Source: Rhabditoides inermis (Eukaryota; Nematoda; Chromadorea; Rhabditida; Rhabditidae). Taken from it: a DNA stretch of 64,000 nt. Below are positions 24,464-36,519 of this stretch, one piece after another. The notes under the pieces were generated by a model. The model was given only the letters and a program-made list of their open reading frames with translations. It ran no database searches and was not told the origin of the DNA. How positions within the stretch are numbered: the first letter of the stretch is position 1; each line of letters begins with the position of its first letter. The stretch covers positions 17,516-81,515 of the forward strand of contig CAWZYM010000157.1 in the NCBI GenBank assembly GCA_963966185.1. Direction: 5' to 3'. A program made the translations under genes and the position numbers.

Positions 24464-26300
24464 AGAGGGGGAGAGAGAGAGATTCTTTCAGTCCATGTTC
24501 GATATGATAATAGCGAACAACTCTGTGTCGGCCGGCACGGAGAACGAGTTAAACAGCATCCGCTGGTTCAACAACGTGACAGAGTACAGTACCAGTGTCA
24601 TCGATGGGGTGAGTGTTTTGTATACACCAACACACACACGTATTATCCTGTTTTAATGCAACAGTGGTATAAAACAAGGGTGAACCGTATTCGGCTCGTA
24701 TCAGATTAGTACGCAAGAAACAGGGGGAGTCTCTATTTTTAGGTTGACGCTTTGCAGACTGAAATTACCGAACCGTTATGGACATTGCTGTAGATAAACG
24801 CGTGAAACGTATTCATTTGAGCATGCCATCGTGAAACAGACGATGTGACACATAAGAAGGAATGACCGTTGTGACTCTCTTGGGCTGTTGAAGGTGAAGG
24901 AGAAGGTGTCGAACAAGCTGCTCGGTCTGCTCACCACACAGTCAGAGGAGTCCATCACACTACTCATCATCGCCATATGCTCCGGTGGGTTGCGCATGGA
25001 AACGATCAGAGTTTCATCCGTATTTCATTACTTCATCGTGACAAGAAGTGTGTACATTTGTTTTTTTTCTATATCATTTTTGCCGTGTTGTTGGCGTAAA
25101 ACGTCGAAATTCAAAGCTCGTCATTTCGCCACTGTCTGGCCGACCGCCGATAATTCGCGTATCGTGAAAATAAAGAATACCCTATATGTTTCACGAACGT
25201 GTTCTATTGTGTAACTGAGCGAACGAGCCAATTCACACTGGTTTCACATTTCATCAACATTTCACGGCAGTCATAAATCGAGACCGTGTTTAATCAGTTA
25301 AGTCTACCGCAACAACCTGATGAAACTGTTTGACCTATTCACACATCTCTTTTAATCTAATCTGCACATCTCTTTTAATCTAATTCATTTTCGCTAATAC
25401 GTTAAATTGATTACCTGCATTTTTTCGATCTTTATTACTATGATCTGCCTTTCCAATTTAATATCAATAAAACTTCTATAATAAATTTTGTTGTTCAAAA
25501 ACAAACAAAAACACATGTTTCTCACTTTTTATCTTCAGTCTCGGCTGCACTTCTCATATGCGTGCCCATTACAATCTACTACAGTGTGCAGAGCAGGCGG
25601 CTCGCTCATAAGATACGGTACGTCTCTCTCTCCCTCTCTCTCTCTCTCACTCTCTCTCTCGCTCTCTCTCTCTCACTCTCTCTCTCTTTCTTTCCCTTTC
25701 TCTCTTCGTACAATGACGTCACACCCGATGACGTCATTTGCAGTGAGAAGATGCGTGAGTTGTCGGTGGAGAAGCAGAAATCGGAGCAGCTTCTCTTCCA
25801 GATGATGCCCATGTCTATCGTCAAGGAACTGCAAGCGGGCAACACGGTGCGTATGGCGCATACTTGGTGTGCTGACGCCGTATCGGTTATATGATACACG
25901 CGTAGTTAGCGATATGAGAACACAGTTCACTAATGAACATTATTGTGTTTCTCACTTGTTCCTGATGCGCTTATAGTTCGCAAAAAAACTCGTATTGAGA
26001 AGTTATATGGTTATATGGTTGTATCATACTGACACAGGAATACAAAATGACGCACTGAAGCCACTGAAGAACGAATGTTTAAAGCTTCGTCAACTGTCTT
26101 GATTTTGAATATTGAACCTTTTTCAGATAATATGGAGTTATCAGAGTGACTCTTTAGGGAAATCTAAACAAAATGAATCCAAATTTAAATTGTACTCTAC
26201 AGATAATTCCGAAGATGTACTCGGAGTGCACTGTGTATTTCTCGGATGTCAAAGGGTTCACGACCATATGCAGCACCTCATCACCTTTACAGGTTCGTCT

Positions 26301-26353
<53 letters not shown>

Positions 26354-27067
26354 ACCCCCCTCTCTCTCTCTGTCTGTCTGTCACCCTCCCTCCCTAGGTC
26401 GTCTCCCTCCTCAATGCCCTCTACACATGCATGGACACAGTCCTCGACCAATATGGAGTGTACAAAGTCGAGACGATTGGTGAGTGATTTGACTTTTTTT
26501 AGGAATTATGAGCAAAAAATCACAGCATATTGAGAACAGTTTGTTATCATCGCTGCGCCGTAAGCACATCTGATTTGTTATACGAAACTTTGTTTGTGAA
26601 GTTGTTGTTTGTGAAGAAGTTTGTGAAGCATCAAAAAGTACGCACAAATAATGTAAATCAATAACGTAACGTAATATTGTTCTCTACAAAAAAATACTTG
26701 TTGGTAAAACATTATGATATGTAACTATTACGTATTCATAATAAATAAAATGGTATGCTAGTGAGATGATGGTATGATGGTTGTGCGGAATCAACAAGAA
26801 GCGCATTAATATGCTTCTAAACACATGAAACGTATGAACGCATATGAAATTGAACATATTCATTCATAATCAACAACATCAAAACATTATGAAAACAATA
26901 TAAAAAAATTAATGTAACATGTGTTGAGGGGACGCGTACATGGTGGTATCCGGTATTCCGAAGTCGAATGGACGGGAACACTCGGCGGAAGTGGCCACTA
27001 TGGCACTGCACATGCTCAAGGAGATCGCCAATCTGAAGGTGGAGGAGGGGGAGAGAGAGAGAGATGG

Positions 27068-27117
<50 letters not shown>

Positions 27118-28144
27118 GATTTATTCAGATCCCACACCGTCCCGATATCCAGCTGCGCATGCGGATCGGAATGAACACAGGTGAAAACACAATTTACAAA
27201 TTGTCCATGTAGTTGATGTATCGACCAACTTTTGGGTGATTTGTACAGCGACAACCGGATCAAATGTAGGCATATCAAGTATTTGAGCATTGCAGGCCCT
27301 TGCGCTGCCGGGATAGTGGGTGTGAAGATGCCGCGGTACTGCCTGTTCGGAGACACTGTCAACACTGCCAGCAGAATGGAGTCGACTGGAATGCGTGAGC
27401 ATCCTTCCCCCTCTCTCCCCCTCTCAGCATACTCTTCCTTAGCAGGGGATGGAAGATGATGAAAGTAGAGTGATCTCTCTTTGCAGCGATGCGCATCCAG
27501 CTGTCGCACACCACCTTCAACCACATCTCTCAGCACCATGGGGACAAGGGGTTCACACTCAATCTCAGGGGAGAAAGGAACATCAAGGTACGGACATTAC
27601 GTTCTCACATCCACAATTCATCAGAAGAAATAAGTGACATACAATTGTGCGATGAGATTTCCGATAGTTGCAAAAGAAACATATAGGAAAAGTCAATTCT
27701 CCGCAACGTAATATGCTAATAAAACATGAAACATCGTGCTTTCTCTATACAGGGCAAGGGAGTGATGCGCACCTACTGGCTAGTCGCCAAGGAGAACTTC
27801 CCATACAAGGTACGCCCCGTTACCAGTATTTACAGAACTGCATATATTAATTAACACTGCACACAGATGCAACCCGACAAATCGACAGTGACTTCTATGC
27901 AGGTTGACCTCTCTGAGCCCGACTTGGATATGCTGAGAGAAGTGGAGGAGAGGGAGAGGGAGAGCATCCCAGCGGATCCAATGACTGTACCCATGTTCAG
28001 GGGGTATAGGATGGAGAACGGGAAGAAGTGAGTAGGAGAAAACGGAACTGTAGTTGTAGTATATTGTAATTATGTATTTCCAGACTCTACAACGACCACT
28101 ATCAGCGAGAGCGACAGAAGATGCTCAATAGAGAGCCGAGCTGA
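22578..28144 (+). CDS. Receptor-type guanylyl cyclase with NIT-like extracellular domain, gene 3 (divergent paralogue)
   Basis: Third gene of the cluster, clearly older than the 1/2 duplication: the fold and most intron positions match but the extracellular part differs widely. Exons run from 22578 (ATG after a TTCTAG acceptor) to TGA at 28142-28144. TM1 ([18 protein letters not shown]); NIT-like helices with QRERGMT and RNETD, closer to the usual ERG form than genes 1/2; TM2 ([11 protein letters not shown] joined to [15 protein letters not shown]); linker with [14 protein letters not shown]; cyclase with [30 protein letters not shown] and NTASRMES, all key residues present. A C-terminal tail of about 60 residues, rich in charged residues ([11 protein letters not shown]), is absent from genes 1/2. 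The real start may be further upstream: in genes 1/2 the homologous exon is exon 2, joined to a short first exon. Confidence 0.88.
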
Positions 28145-28349
28145 TATTACACCTCAAGGATTTTTTTCTTCAAAACTTTGTGTTTTCTTATTATATTCTT
28201 CCTTTTGTTGTCCTCCTCGCACTGTGATCTCTTCCGAATTGTACATTTCGTTTGCTTTTATGTTTTGTACAAATAATTTCATAAATTTTATTTTGATATT
28301 TGTATCTTTCTCACGGCCGACACAGTATGCCTGTAGACCAATAAGAAAG

Positions 28350-28413
<64 letters not shown>

Positions 28414-28515
28414 CCGTTTTGCTCTCGGCAATTCACCCAGTCCTTCGCCCACGCCTATTTATTGAACTCCCGCGCAAACGATTTCTTTTTTATATTTTTG
28501 TATGTTTTTAAAGCA
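28145..28515. other. 3' flank of cyclase gene 3
   Basis: AT-rich 3' flank with a (GA)n tract at 28354-28412. No gene was supported. The next gene starts at 28516 on the same strand. Confidence 0.6.
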
Positions 28516-29913
28516 ATGGTTAGCGCCTACTACTACAATGGCTACATCGATCAAAGAAATTTTCCAGACGAAGGTGAATCAGTGGTATTCTACGGGGAAT
28601 AATAATCATTCAATCAATCGTTTATTCGAAATTGTTACATCTGAATATGACAACACAGTCATAATGATATGAAGCATACAGTAGTGCCTAAGTAATCATT
28701 GCAGACCGCTTGAAAGAACACACTCTCGTCTACATCTGCGTGTGGTTGCCTGAGATGTGTCTGGTGCTGCACCCTCCCTTCTCCTCTCTCCTCTCCTGCC
28801 TCCTCCGCGCATCCTTCCCCGCATTCTTCGACCGACTAGACACCAACACCCCCAAGCAACCCGTCACTCATCCAGCCGCTGTGAGTAGAACACCGCAACT
28901 CGTGTATAGGTTCAACTAATTGTCCTATTCGATGTCATTTTCTCAATGTCTAGTTCGTTTTTGTTGGCCGAGAAAACTGCCGTTCCGTGAAAATGGGGGA
29001 ATACCTTACTCTTTTCCAGGCCGTCCTCATTCTCATCCCCACTGTCGCTGTACTGTATGTTACTCCGTGGACTATGTTGGTCTGCAGCCGTGAGTACAAC
29101 TCCCAGTTTAAACTAGTAATAACAACTTCCAGGATTCATCCCGTTCTACAATTCTTGGAGTCTACCGTGTGGAATCCGCGATTACCATCTCTGTCATTCT
29201 CACCGGACGCACCTTCATCCAAATGTTAGACGGACGAGAAAAGAGAAAACGGAAGAACGCGTGTGTGTAGGTATGTTTTCTTACTCATAACAGTCATATC
29301 TCATTCAATTGATTTAAACACAATTCAGACGCAGAGCCCCGTACCGCACGGATATCATACTATCACTGCTTGCGAGTGCCACCATCACTTTCGTGAAGCA
29401 CTGCCTAGTTTCATTCAACCATCTTACCACACAGAGACCATCCATCAAATACACCTGGTCCTACTATCATGCGGAGTCTTCTATCTGCTAAGAAAGGTTA
29501 TATTTTTTCTATTTTCGAATATTCTAACAAACTTATCAATTTGAGGCAATGCTAGTGAAGACCTCTCGAGTCTCGATCACGTCCCAACTAAACTACTTTT
29601 CTGTACCGCTCTTTCTAATTTTGCTCGTGTGCCTTCCTGCGACAGGTATGTCAGCAAAAAATAAATGTTCTGTCTTCTTCATGTTCACTTGGTGCGGCTA
29701 TTTCTCCGATGCCCTGTCGATTCCTCGAAATGGTCCTCTACCATACTATATGACTGGTTCAAGTTTCTGGATGATTCTCGTCAAAGAGGTATGAATAAAT
29801 TCTTGTTGTGAACAATCACTTTTAAATTTCAGTATTCCGAAATATCCCGCTCTCCCCAGCCAAAAGTGCAACACCGAAACCAATTTACCAATCACATGAT
29901 TCTTATTTATTAG
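28516..29913 (+). pseudogene. Multi-pass receptor-like gene with two frameshifts
   Basis: Paralogue of the gene at 36520-38181. Exons align in order: MVSAYYYNGY start (28516), an exon with VWLPEMCLVLHPP (from 28704), one with TVAVLYVTPWTML, one starting near 29133, one from about 29329, and a last part with CLPATG, GPLPYYMTG and SEISRSPQP, ending TAG 29911-29913. Against the paralogue the frame is lost twice. Near 29167-29171 the frame changes from IHPVLQFLES to ESAITISVILTGRTF, as if one base were extra; near 29425-29433 it changes from CLVSFNHLTT to ETIHQIHLVLL, as if two bases were extra. Two independent shifts suggest a pseudogene, although read errors cannot be excluded. Several hydrophobic segments fit a seven-helix receptor of nematode chemoreceptor type, but I do not recognise the family. 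Confidence 0.65.
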
Positions 29914-30315
29914 TTTTACAAAAACACAATTCCCGATAAGCTTCACTTCCATAAACTCTTTATTACTGGCTACCAGAACAGATCATACGTGCAGCACTAT
30001 CACTTCATAAAACAATCTAGAACACTGAGTGGGGGAATGTGACTATTGTATTAGGCGACTAACTACAGTAATTGAAATACAACTATACAGTACCAAGTAC
30101 ACGTGAATGAGAAGAAATCGGAACGAGCTAAACAGGACCACTGGGCTAGGTGAGTGAGATATATATTACGAGCTAGGCTATTGAAATGTGCTAGAAATTG
30201 AATCACATATTGGCGGGAGCAACGAGCGAGTAGAGCTGATACAACACCTTCATAAACTACAGTACCAAGTACTTTACAGTAATAAGTAACCATACAGTAC
30301 AGTAACCCACAGTAC

Positions 30316-32002
30316 CTACTCCTTCTTGTCGAAGACCATGGTGCAGTAGTCGACAAAGAGACGCTCGATGTATCCGCGGGCATTGGGATTGGCAGACTCC
30401 ATGTAGGAAGTGTGGCCGCCCGCACGAGTCACGGCTACTGCCACGTTATCCGAACGGACTATCTCGGGGAACGGGATGGCTGAAAGGGAGGGAGGGAGGG
30501 TGAGATAGAGAGAGAGGGCGAGAGAAAGAGAGACTGACACTTGAGGGGACTGAAGCAGTCGTCGCCAGAGTTGAGGCACAGCGTCGGAATCGGGATCTTA
30601 TGAACCTGGAAAATATGTCATAAATACTGTCACAGTTTCTCATGTTACAGTTTCTCATAGTTTCACCACCAACATCACTAATAATTTTCCGTTCATTATC
30701 TCATGCACTCATTATCAGATAAGTACACTCTAATCACGTTGTCTTTGATACACTTTTATTAACTAAAGCGATCAATAAATGGATATCATATATCAATCAA
30801 TCGATACCTTGTAATAGAGAGCCGAGTCATGGTAGTACTCGGGCCAGTCCTTGTATCCAAACAGAGGAACAACGAAGGCCTAGAAGAAATAAGTTCCATC
30901 CATCATTCGACATGATTTACTGTTTTGAGCCGTAATGAAATCGCTGGACGTGAATACAAACAACTACAACTACAAAAAGGTACTGGTTTGCCCACCTTGT
31001 CAAAATCTCTCACAGTCTTCACAGCCATCACCTTCTCCCAGTCGACGTGGTTCTCCAGAATAGACTTGTACCTGCGAATCAATCGATAAATCACAATCAC
31101 TTCAATACACTCCTCTCTCAAACTCACGGTCTGACAATATCCTTGAGGTTGTTTGCCAAGAACGAGTTAAAGAAGAGGCGCGGGAAGAACTCCTGCAACC
31201 ATATCTCTCTCTCTCCTCCCTCCCTCCACCCTACCTCAATAGTGAAGGTGGCGTCCATGGGATCCCAAGGGCTGGAGATGATCAGAGCCGCGTCCAGACC
31301 CACACTCTCCTTCGTCTCCTTCGACATGTAGTTCCACAGAATCATACTGCAACAGACTTCTCTCTTCCTCTCTCTCTCCCTTTCATCTCTCTCTCTCATC
31401 TCTCCCTCTCCATTTCATCTCTCTCATCTCTCTCTCCCTCTCTCTCCCCCCTCTCTCTTTCTCCTCCCTCTCCACCCACTCACCCTCCCATCGAGTACCC
31501 GCATCCGATCTTCATCGCCTTGGGGTATCGCTTGTTCACCTCCGCAATCACGTGCTGGATGTCAGTCGTCACCGCCGCGTTGTACGTCCTGAAATAATAA
31601 AATACTATGAATAAAATCATTACCTACTACTAATTACACAACTTTCCTCGATACGCATGTGATCTCACAGTGAAACATATCAACCATACATCTCTTAACG
31701 GTTTAAAAAAAGTTTGAACACAATTGACCAACTACATTACACAATTTTCCTCGAATCACATACACTCTCACAGTGAAACATATCAATCAAAAAACTTCTA
31801 ACGGCTAATAACATCTTTATATGCCTCCCATTCATCCATCGCTCACAGAAACATACCCCATCCCCCCTCACCTGGGTGTCTTGAGGGGCACTCCGCCGAG
31901 TCCGCGCGGGTTCACCACCAGACTCTTCCACCCATTCTGCTCCGCCTCCATCACTGTGTGCAGGATGTAGCAGCAGTCGTGCGTCGAACCTGCACGGCAA
32001 CC

Positions 32003-32036
<34 letters not shown>

Positions 32037-32532
32037 TTCTTCCTCTTCTTCTACCCTCTTCTCACCAGTGATTCCTGGCAGGAGGAACACGATGGGTGTC
32101 TCATCGTTGCTGCCGGCGGGCTCCAGCCAATCAGCGCCCAGCTCGCCCCCGTCCGGGAATGTGAACACCTCCCTGTAGAGAGAAGAGAGAGTGGGGGGAA
32201 GACTACTACGCATCGGGCTACGCATTGACAGAATGAGGGGAAGAATGAGAGGAAGAGCAAGAGATGGAGTAAAGAGTAAGACGGTTTTTACTTCCTCGTT
32301 ATTTCCACCATTTCATGTCATTTCCGTGAAAACACTATGCACGTACACACTATTGCAGTCAGTTCCTTGAAAAACCCACAAAACACGATAACAGCGTGTC
32401 TCTCGCCGATAACCTATCATCTATCACATGCCCCCATGCATAATAGCTAATCTGTGCAACCGCAATCAGGGTACTAATGGCACTGGCAAGCATGGCAACA
32501 TTGAAAGACAAAGTCTGAAACGATCTAACTTC

Positions 32533-32580
<48 letters not shown>

Positions 32581-35500
32581 AAGAAAGAGAGAGAGAGCGG
32601 AGAGAGAGGGGGGAGAGAGAGAGGAGAGAGAGAGGAGAGAGAAAGGAGAAAGAGTCGGCCTTACCTTCTGAACGGCAGTGAGGGGCAGGATCGGAAGATC
32701 TGTCGAATGGCAGTTTGCATGAATCCGAAGGGACACCAGTACGGAGGGTGGTACACACTGCAATCGACAAATTGATCTCTCTCTTTCTCTCCCTCCCTCT
32801 TTCTCTCTCTCTCCCCCTCTCTCTATTCCCTCCCCTCCCCTACTCACTGATCGAGCGTCTTCACATGCCGCCTCAGCCGATCATCGAACGCGCTTCCAAA
32901 CTTGACATAGAGTCGTGCCCGCTGTAATCAGAGAGCATTCCCCCCTTCCACTCTCCAGACACTGCGACCACAAAAACCACACACACACGGGTCCAGCTGA
33001 TACGACATGTCACACCACCCCATCCCATAGTCACGCATAGGTAACACACAAGAACAAGCCAATCAATCTACATTTATCTCCCACGCCTTCTGTACAAATA
33101 AAAGCGTCCATCCAAAAACAGGCATATCGCACAACTCTCTCACTCATCACAGGGGGCGCCAGTCGGCAATAAATAAATACTCTAACACGAACGAGCGCCA
33201 TACAACGAGCACTAGTCAATAAATTATTCAATAAATCAATTACGGAGTGTTGAACGTCTCGACAGTGGCCTCGGCCATGGTCTGCAGCCATGTCTCCCTG
33301 TGCACCACGTCTGTGGCGGCGATGATGAGGCGAAAGTTGCTCTGCTGGGCGAGCAGCCGGAGCGCCGCCACTTCCGCGTAGCTCACTCCGCCCACAAAAA
33401 AGACGAGCACGGCACGCCGCATCCTGCTGTCCGGCCGCTTCTCTGCCGGCACCACACTGTACTCCTCCGAGAACACGGCAGACTCGCCCCATGTCCGCCG
33501 CAGCTCCGCGCCCTGCCAGCCACGAGTCATCCAGTCTGACACCACCTGAACAAATCAATCTCAATATTTCTCACATAATATTTGAATGTGTACTTTCCTA
33601 CCTGACAGAGTGGCGGAGTGAACGCTCCACTGAACACGTAGCTCATCTGGTCGGGGTTCTTCACGTCGACCGGCTTGGCCTCGTTGGCAGGCCGCAGTCC
33701 CATTCGCTTGATGAGGTACGGAAGAGAGGGAGAGTCGCCCGATGCCTTTGTCGGCAGGGGAACAGGCAGAGTGGGGAGGACCTGGAATGCACTATTTACA
33801 ATGTCCATCCCACACAAAACCCACCTTCTGCTTCTCCACCAGCAGCCGCTTGGTGCCGAGAGTGTGCAGGACGGGCATGTACTCGTATCCGTAGCAGTGC
33901 ATGAACACACTCTTGAACTGCTGCAGCAGCTTGGCGGGCAGGCCGGTCGACGCCACCGACGCGAGACACGCGAGCAGCAGCACCTTCCACGGCGAGAGCG
34001 CGCGCAGACAGCAGTCCTCGAGGAACGCCACCAGCTCCGTCGACTCCACGCTGCCGGCGATCAGTCGGTGCTCGAGTGAGAAGCGAGTCGCCGCGCCCTC
34101 TGCCGCTCCCCTCGTCAGCACCTCTTCGCACGCGCAGATGTGCGTCTCCAGCTGGCGGTGCTGCGAGCGCAGTGCCTTTAGCTCGTCCTGCACGAACTTC
34201 TTCATTTCCTGCACCTGCGCCAAGCCGACTCCCCTGTCGAATCCGCCCTGTACTTCGCGCGCCTTGGCCGACAGGTAGGGGAACACTGCCGTCATGTGGC
34301 GGTTGCGCACCGACGCGAACACGTCATCGTTGTTGTCGAGCAGGACGGGGCGGGGCTTGGACGGACTACTCCCGCCCTCCTCTTCCTCCTTCTTGTTGTT
34401 GTCCAGCAACGCCTTGCCGCAGCTGATTTTGAACGTGTCGTGCAGCTGCGCCTCATACGTGAGCCCAGTGAGCAGCACACTCGCCGGGTCCATCTGTCTA
34501 TCGAAGACGAACAGGTGCGAGACGGACTGGTCAGGCGAGGCGCGCGGCTCACCCTTCTCCGCGTACAGCTTCTTCGCCAGCTTCCACGCGTTCACCGCCG
34601 CCGGACCCAGTCCGTAGACGGTCGGGATCTGCCCGTACAGCGACTGCATCTGCCACAGACAGTGCGCCACAGCGAGCAGGTCGGGGCGGTGCGAGCAGGG
34701 CAGCTCCAGCGAGAACAGGTCCGACTCGAGCGGCAGCAGGCCGAGGTTGAGCTCGGCCTCCTCGAGGACGCCGATCACGCCCTGCGCCTCCAGCTCGCGG
34801 TCGCAGACGGCGAGGCGGCGGTGCACCCAGATGACGGCGATGGTGCGGTCGGGGTTGGCGCGGCACTGGGACGCGAGCAGGCGCGCGGTGGTGAGAGAGG
34901 GGCGGAGGAGGAAGACGCGGCGCGCCACCTGCGGGTCCCAGGGGGCCGAGTCGCGCAGTGGCATCACTCGCACAACGTCGTGGCCCTGCAGCAGACTCAT
35001 CGACGCCACCTTGTCCAGCGGCCGCAGCAGACTCGGACACACCACCAGCTCCTTGCGGCCGGGGAACGACTCCAGGAGGTGCATCAGCTCCCGCCGCACC
35101 ACCTCCCGGAGCAGACCCAGCGGCTCGTCCATACCTGAAACAGGTGCAAACTACAATTCCAAAGAGATATGGCGTGATAGCGCGGGGAACGACAAAGGCC
35201 GCGAAACGCGAATTCGAGAGAGAGAGAGAGAGAGAGAGAAAGAAAGTGTGTTGCACCTGACAAGTTCTGCTGCGTATGTGTGTTACACATTGAACGAAAT
35301 ACAATTCAACATCCACCGAACAGTATAACAATTGATACATTCGAAACAGAAAACATACTGAAAGAAGAAATCATGCCAATTGCAGCGCCCTTCCCCCCCT
35401 TTGAGAATTTCATGCGCAACTACGATTCCAAAGTACATGCGACCAAACAAGGCGAAACAATTTCGACGGGCAGGAGAAAGTGCACATGACAGTTAGCACG

Positions 35501-35664
35501 CCAAAATACCAAAAAGTGCGTACAGTTACCCCACAAAAGTTGGCGTGCAGCAGTGGACATGGAACATGGAAGGGAAGGGGACTCACATCGGCGACGCCTC
35601 TGGTGTAGGTGTAGAAGAAGATGGGTATGGCAGCGAGGAGGGCGAGCGGGATCAGCCACCACAT
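30316..35664 (-). CDS. ABHD1/ABHD3-type membrane alpha/beta hydrolase, copy A
   Basis: Predicted single-pass membrane serine hydrolase; ABHD3 relatives act on phospholipids with medium-chain acyl groups, substrate here unknown. Twelve exons in phase: 35587-35664, 32848-32921, 32665-32757, 32066-32172, 31872-31989, 31484-31588, 31235-31346, 31128-31192, 30996-31071, 30808-30879, 30539-30605, 30316-30479; 376 residues. Exon 1 is the TM anchor (MWWLIPLALLAAIPIFFY). Then YHPPYWCPFGF, a lipase-like FLLPGITG, nucleophile elbow GYSMGG (Ser), acid Asp in NSGDDCFSP and His in AGGHTSYME. Length and motif order match ABHD1/3. Oddity: intron 1 is 2665 bp and contains the entire VPS33B gene on the same strand. 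Exon 1 joins exon 2 in phase 0, and ABHD3 proteins need an N-terminal anchor, so I assign it here; transcript proof is lacking. Confidence 0.85.
33240..35132 (-). CDS. vps-33.2: VPS33B (Sec1/Munc18 family), copy A, nested in ABHD intron 1
   Basis: Sec1/Munc18-family protein that with VIPAS39/SPE-39 works in endosome-lysosome trafficking. Three exons: 33825-35132, 33602-33781, 33240-33545; 597 residues against 617 in human VPS33B. Recognisable blocks: PLDKVASMSLLQGHDV near the start, LYGQIPTVYGLG, DTFKISCGKA, VRNRHMTAVFPYLS, FVQDELKALRSQHR, DQMSYVFSGAFTPPLC and a C-terminal VLVFFVGGVSYAEVAALR. A CAG acceptor sits 2 bases before the ATG; joining ABHD exon 1 to it would break the frame, so VPS33B needs its own 5' end, perhaps by trans-splicing (inference). 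An acidic Lys/Glu insert after LLDNN differs between the two copies. The symbol is the C. elegans name of the VPS33B orthologue. Confidence 0.93.
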
Positions 35665-36519
35665 TGCGACGATCGGGGAGGCGGCGGCGGCGGCGGAGCG
35701 AGAGTGCCTGCCAAGAACAGGGTACGCGCCGCTCACCCGCACACAGCCTGATAAGCGAGAGTGGGCGGGATGTCGATATAGTGAGCGAGAGCGAGCAGCT
35801 CTCAAACCGCGCCGCCGCCGCTAGCTGCAGCAGAACCAACAGGTGCAACGGTGAGGGGAGAGAGGGGAACGCATATGGTATCACAAAACATAATTGGAAA
35901 CCAGTTTAGTATTGACAATTATGAGCAAAACACAGTTTATTCTAATTGCATAAACAATTTTTTTACAAGATCAAGGTTAAACTCATATAGACCAGGGAAC
36001 AAGTTAAACGAGAAAATGTTCAAACGAGAGAAAAAAATCCAAATGAAAGCTACAGTATGGTATCAATGAAAGATAAAAAGTGAACAAGGATGGATGTAAA
36101 ATGGGAGGGGGTAATGTATTGACACTTTCATAAACAGGTTTAGATAGAAATGCTTTGACAGTGTTGTTAGTTGGTTTGGAAAAAGGGAAGAGTTTGGTTG
36201 CGAGCCTATACGTGAGAGCAAGAGAGAAGTGAGAGACCGCATCGATAAGACAATCAAGTGAGGAACAGTGCTTGGACAGAATCAATGATGCCCTTGTCTG
36301 TTTGATAGAAAGGTGAATAGATAATAGATCTATATTCCAGTATTGAACAAACATAGATAATGTAAGCTTGAGTGATAACAAGTTTTTAAAATTTTGAATA
36401 TTGTTCAGTCGCAAATGTCAAAAGTTTTTTTATTTATTTAATTTTTTTTTATTCATGAATGAATTATATCCTGAAGAGTTTTTGAGATCATGTGTTTTGA
36501 AGATGGTGATAACAGTTGA
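35665..36519. other. Flank of copy A and gap to the receptor-like gene
   Basis: 35665-35935 is the duplicated upstream flank of the ABHD gene (probable promoter). 35936-36519 is AT-rich. I see no gene in it. Confidence 0.6.

Larger units (their letters stand above)
29985..35935 (-). repeat. Segmental duplication, copy A (ABHD + VPS33B block)
   Basis: Collinear with 39815-46150. Shared sequence begins near CATACGTGCAGCACT and ends after GGAAACCAGTTTAG. Both coding and intron sequence is conserved; intergenic sequence outside is not. Confidence 0.9.

Noticed and set aside
26817..27539. A 240-codon open frame on the - strand across cyclase gene 3 exons
   Set aside because: It reads through a CT microsatellite and antisense catalytic exons; these give Ser/Leu repeats, not a protein.
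34296..35138. A 280-codon open frame on the + strand opposite VPS33B copy A
   Set aside because: It is antisense to a well-conserved Sec1/Munc18 exon. The GC-rich third-position bias of that exon keeps the opposite strand open; the protein is low-complexity Arg/Gln/His without a known fold.
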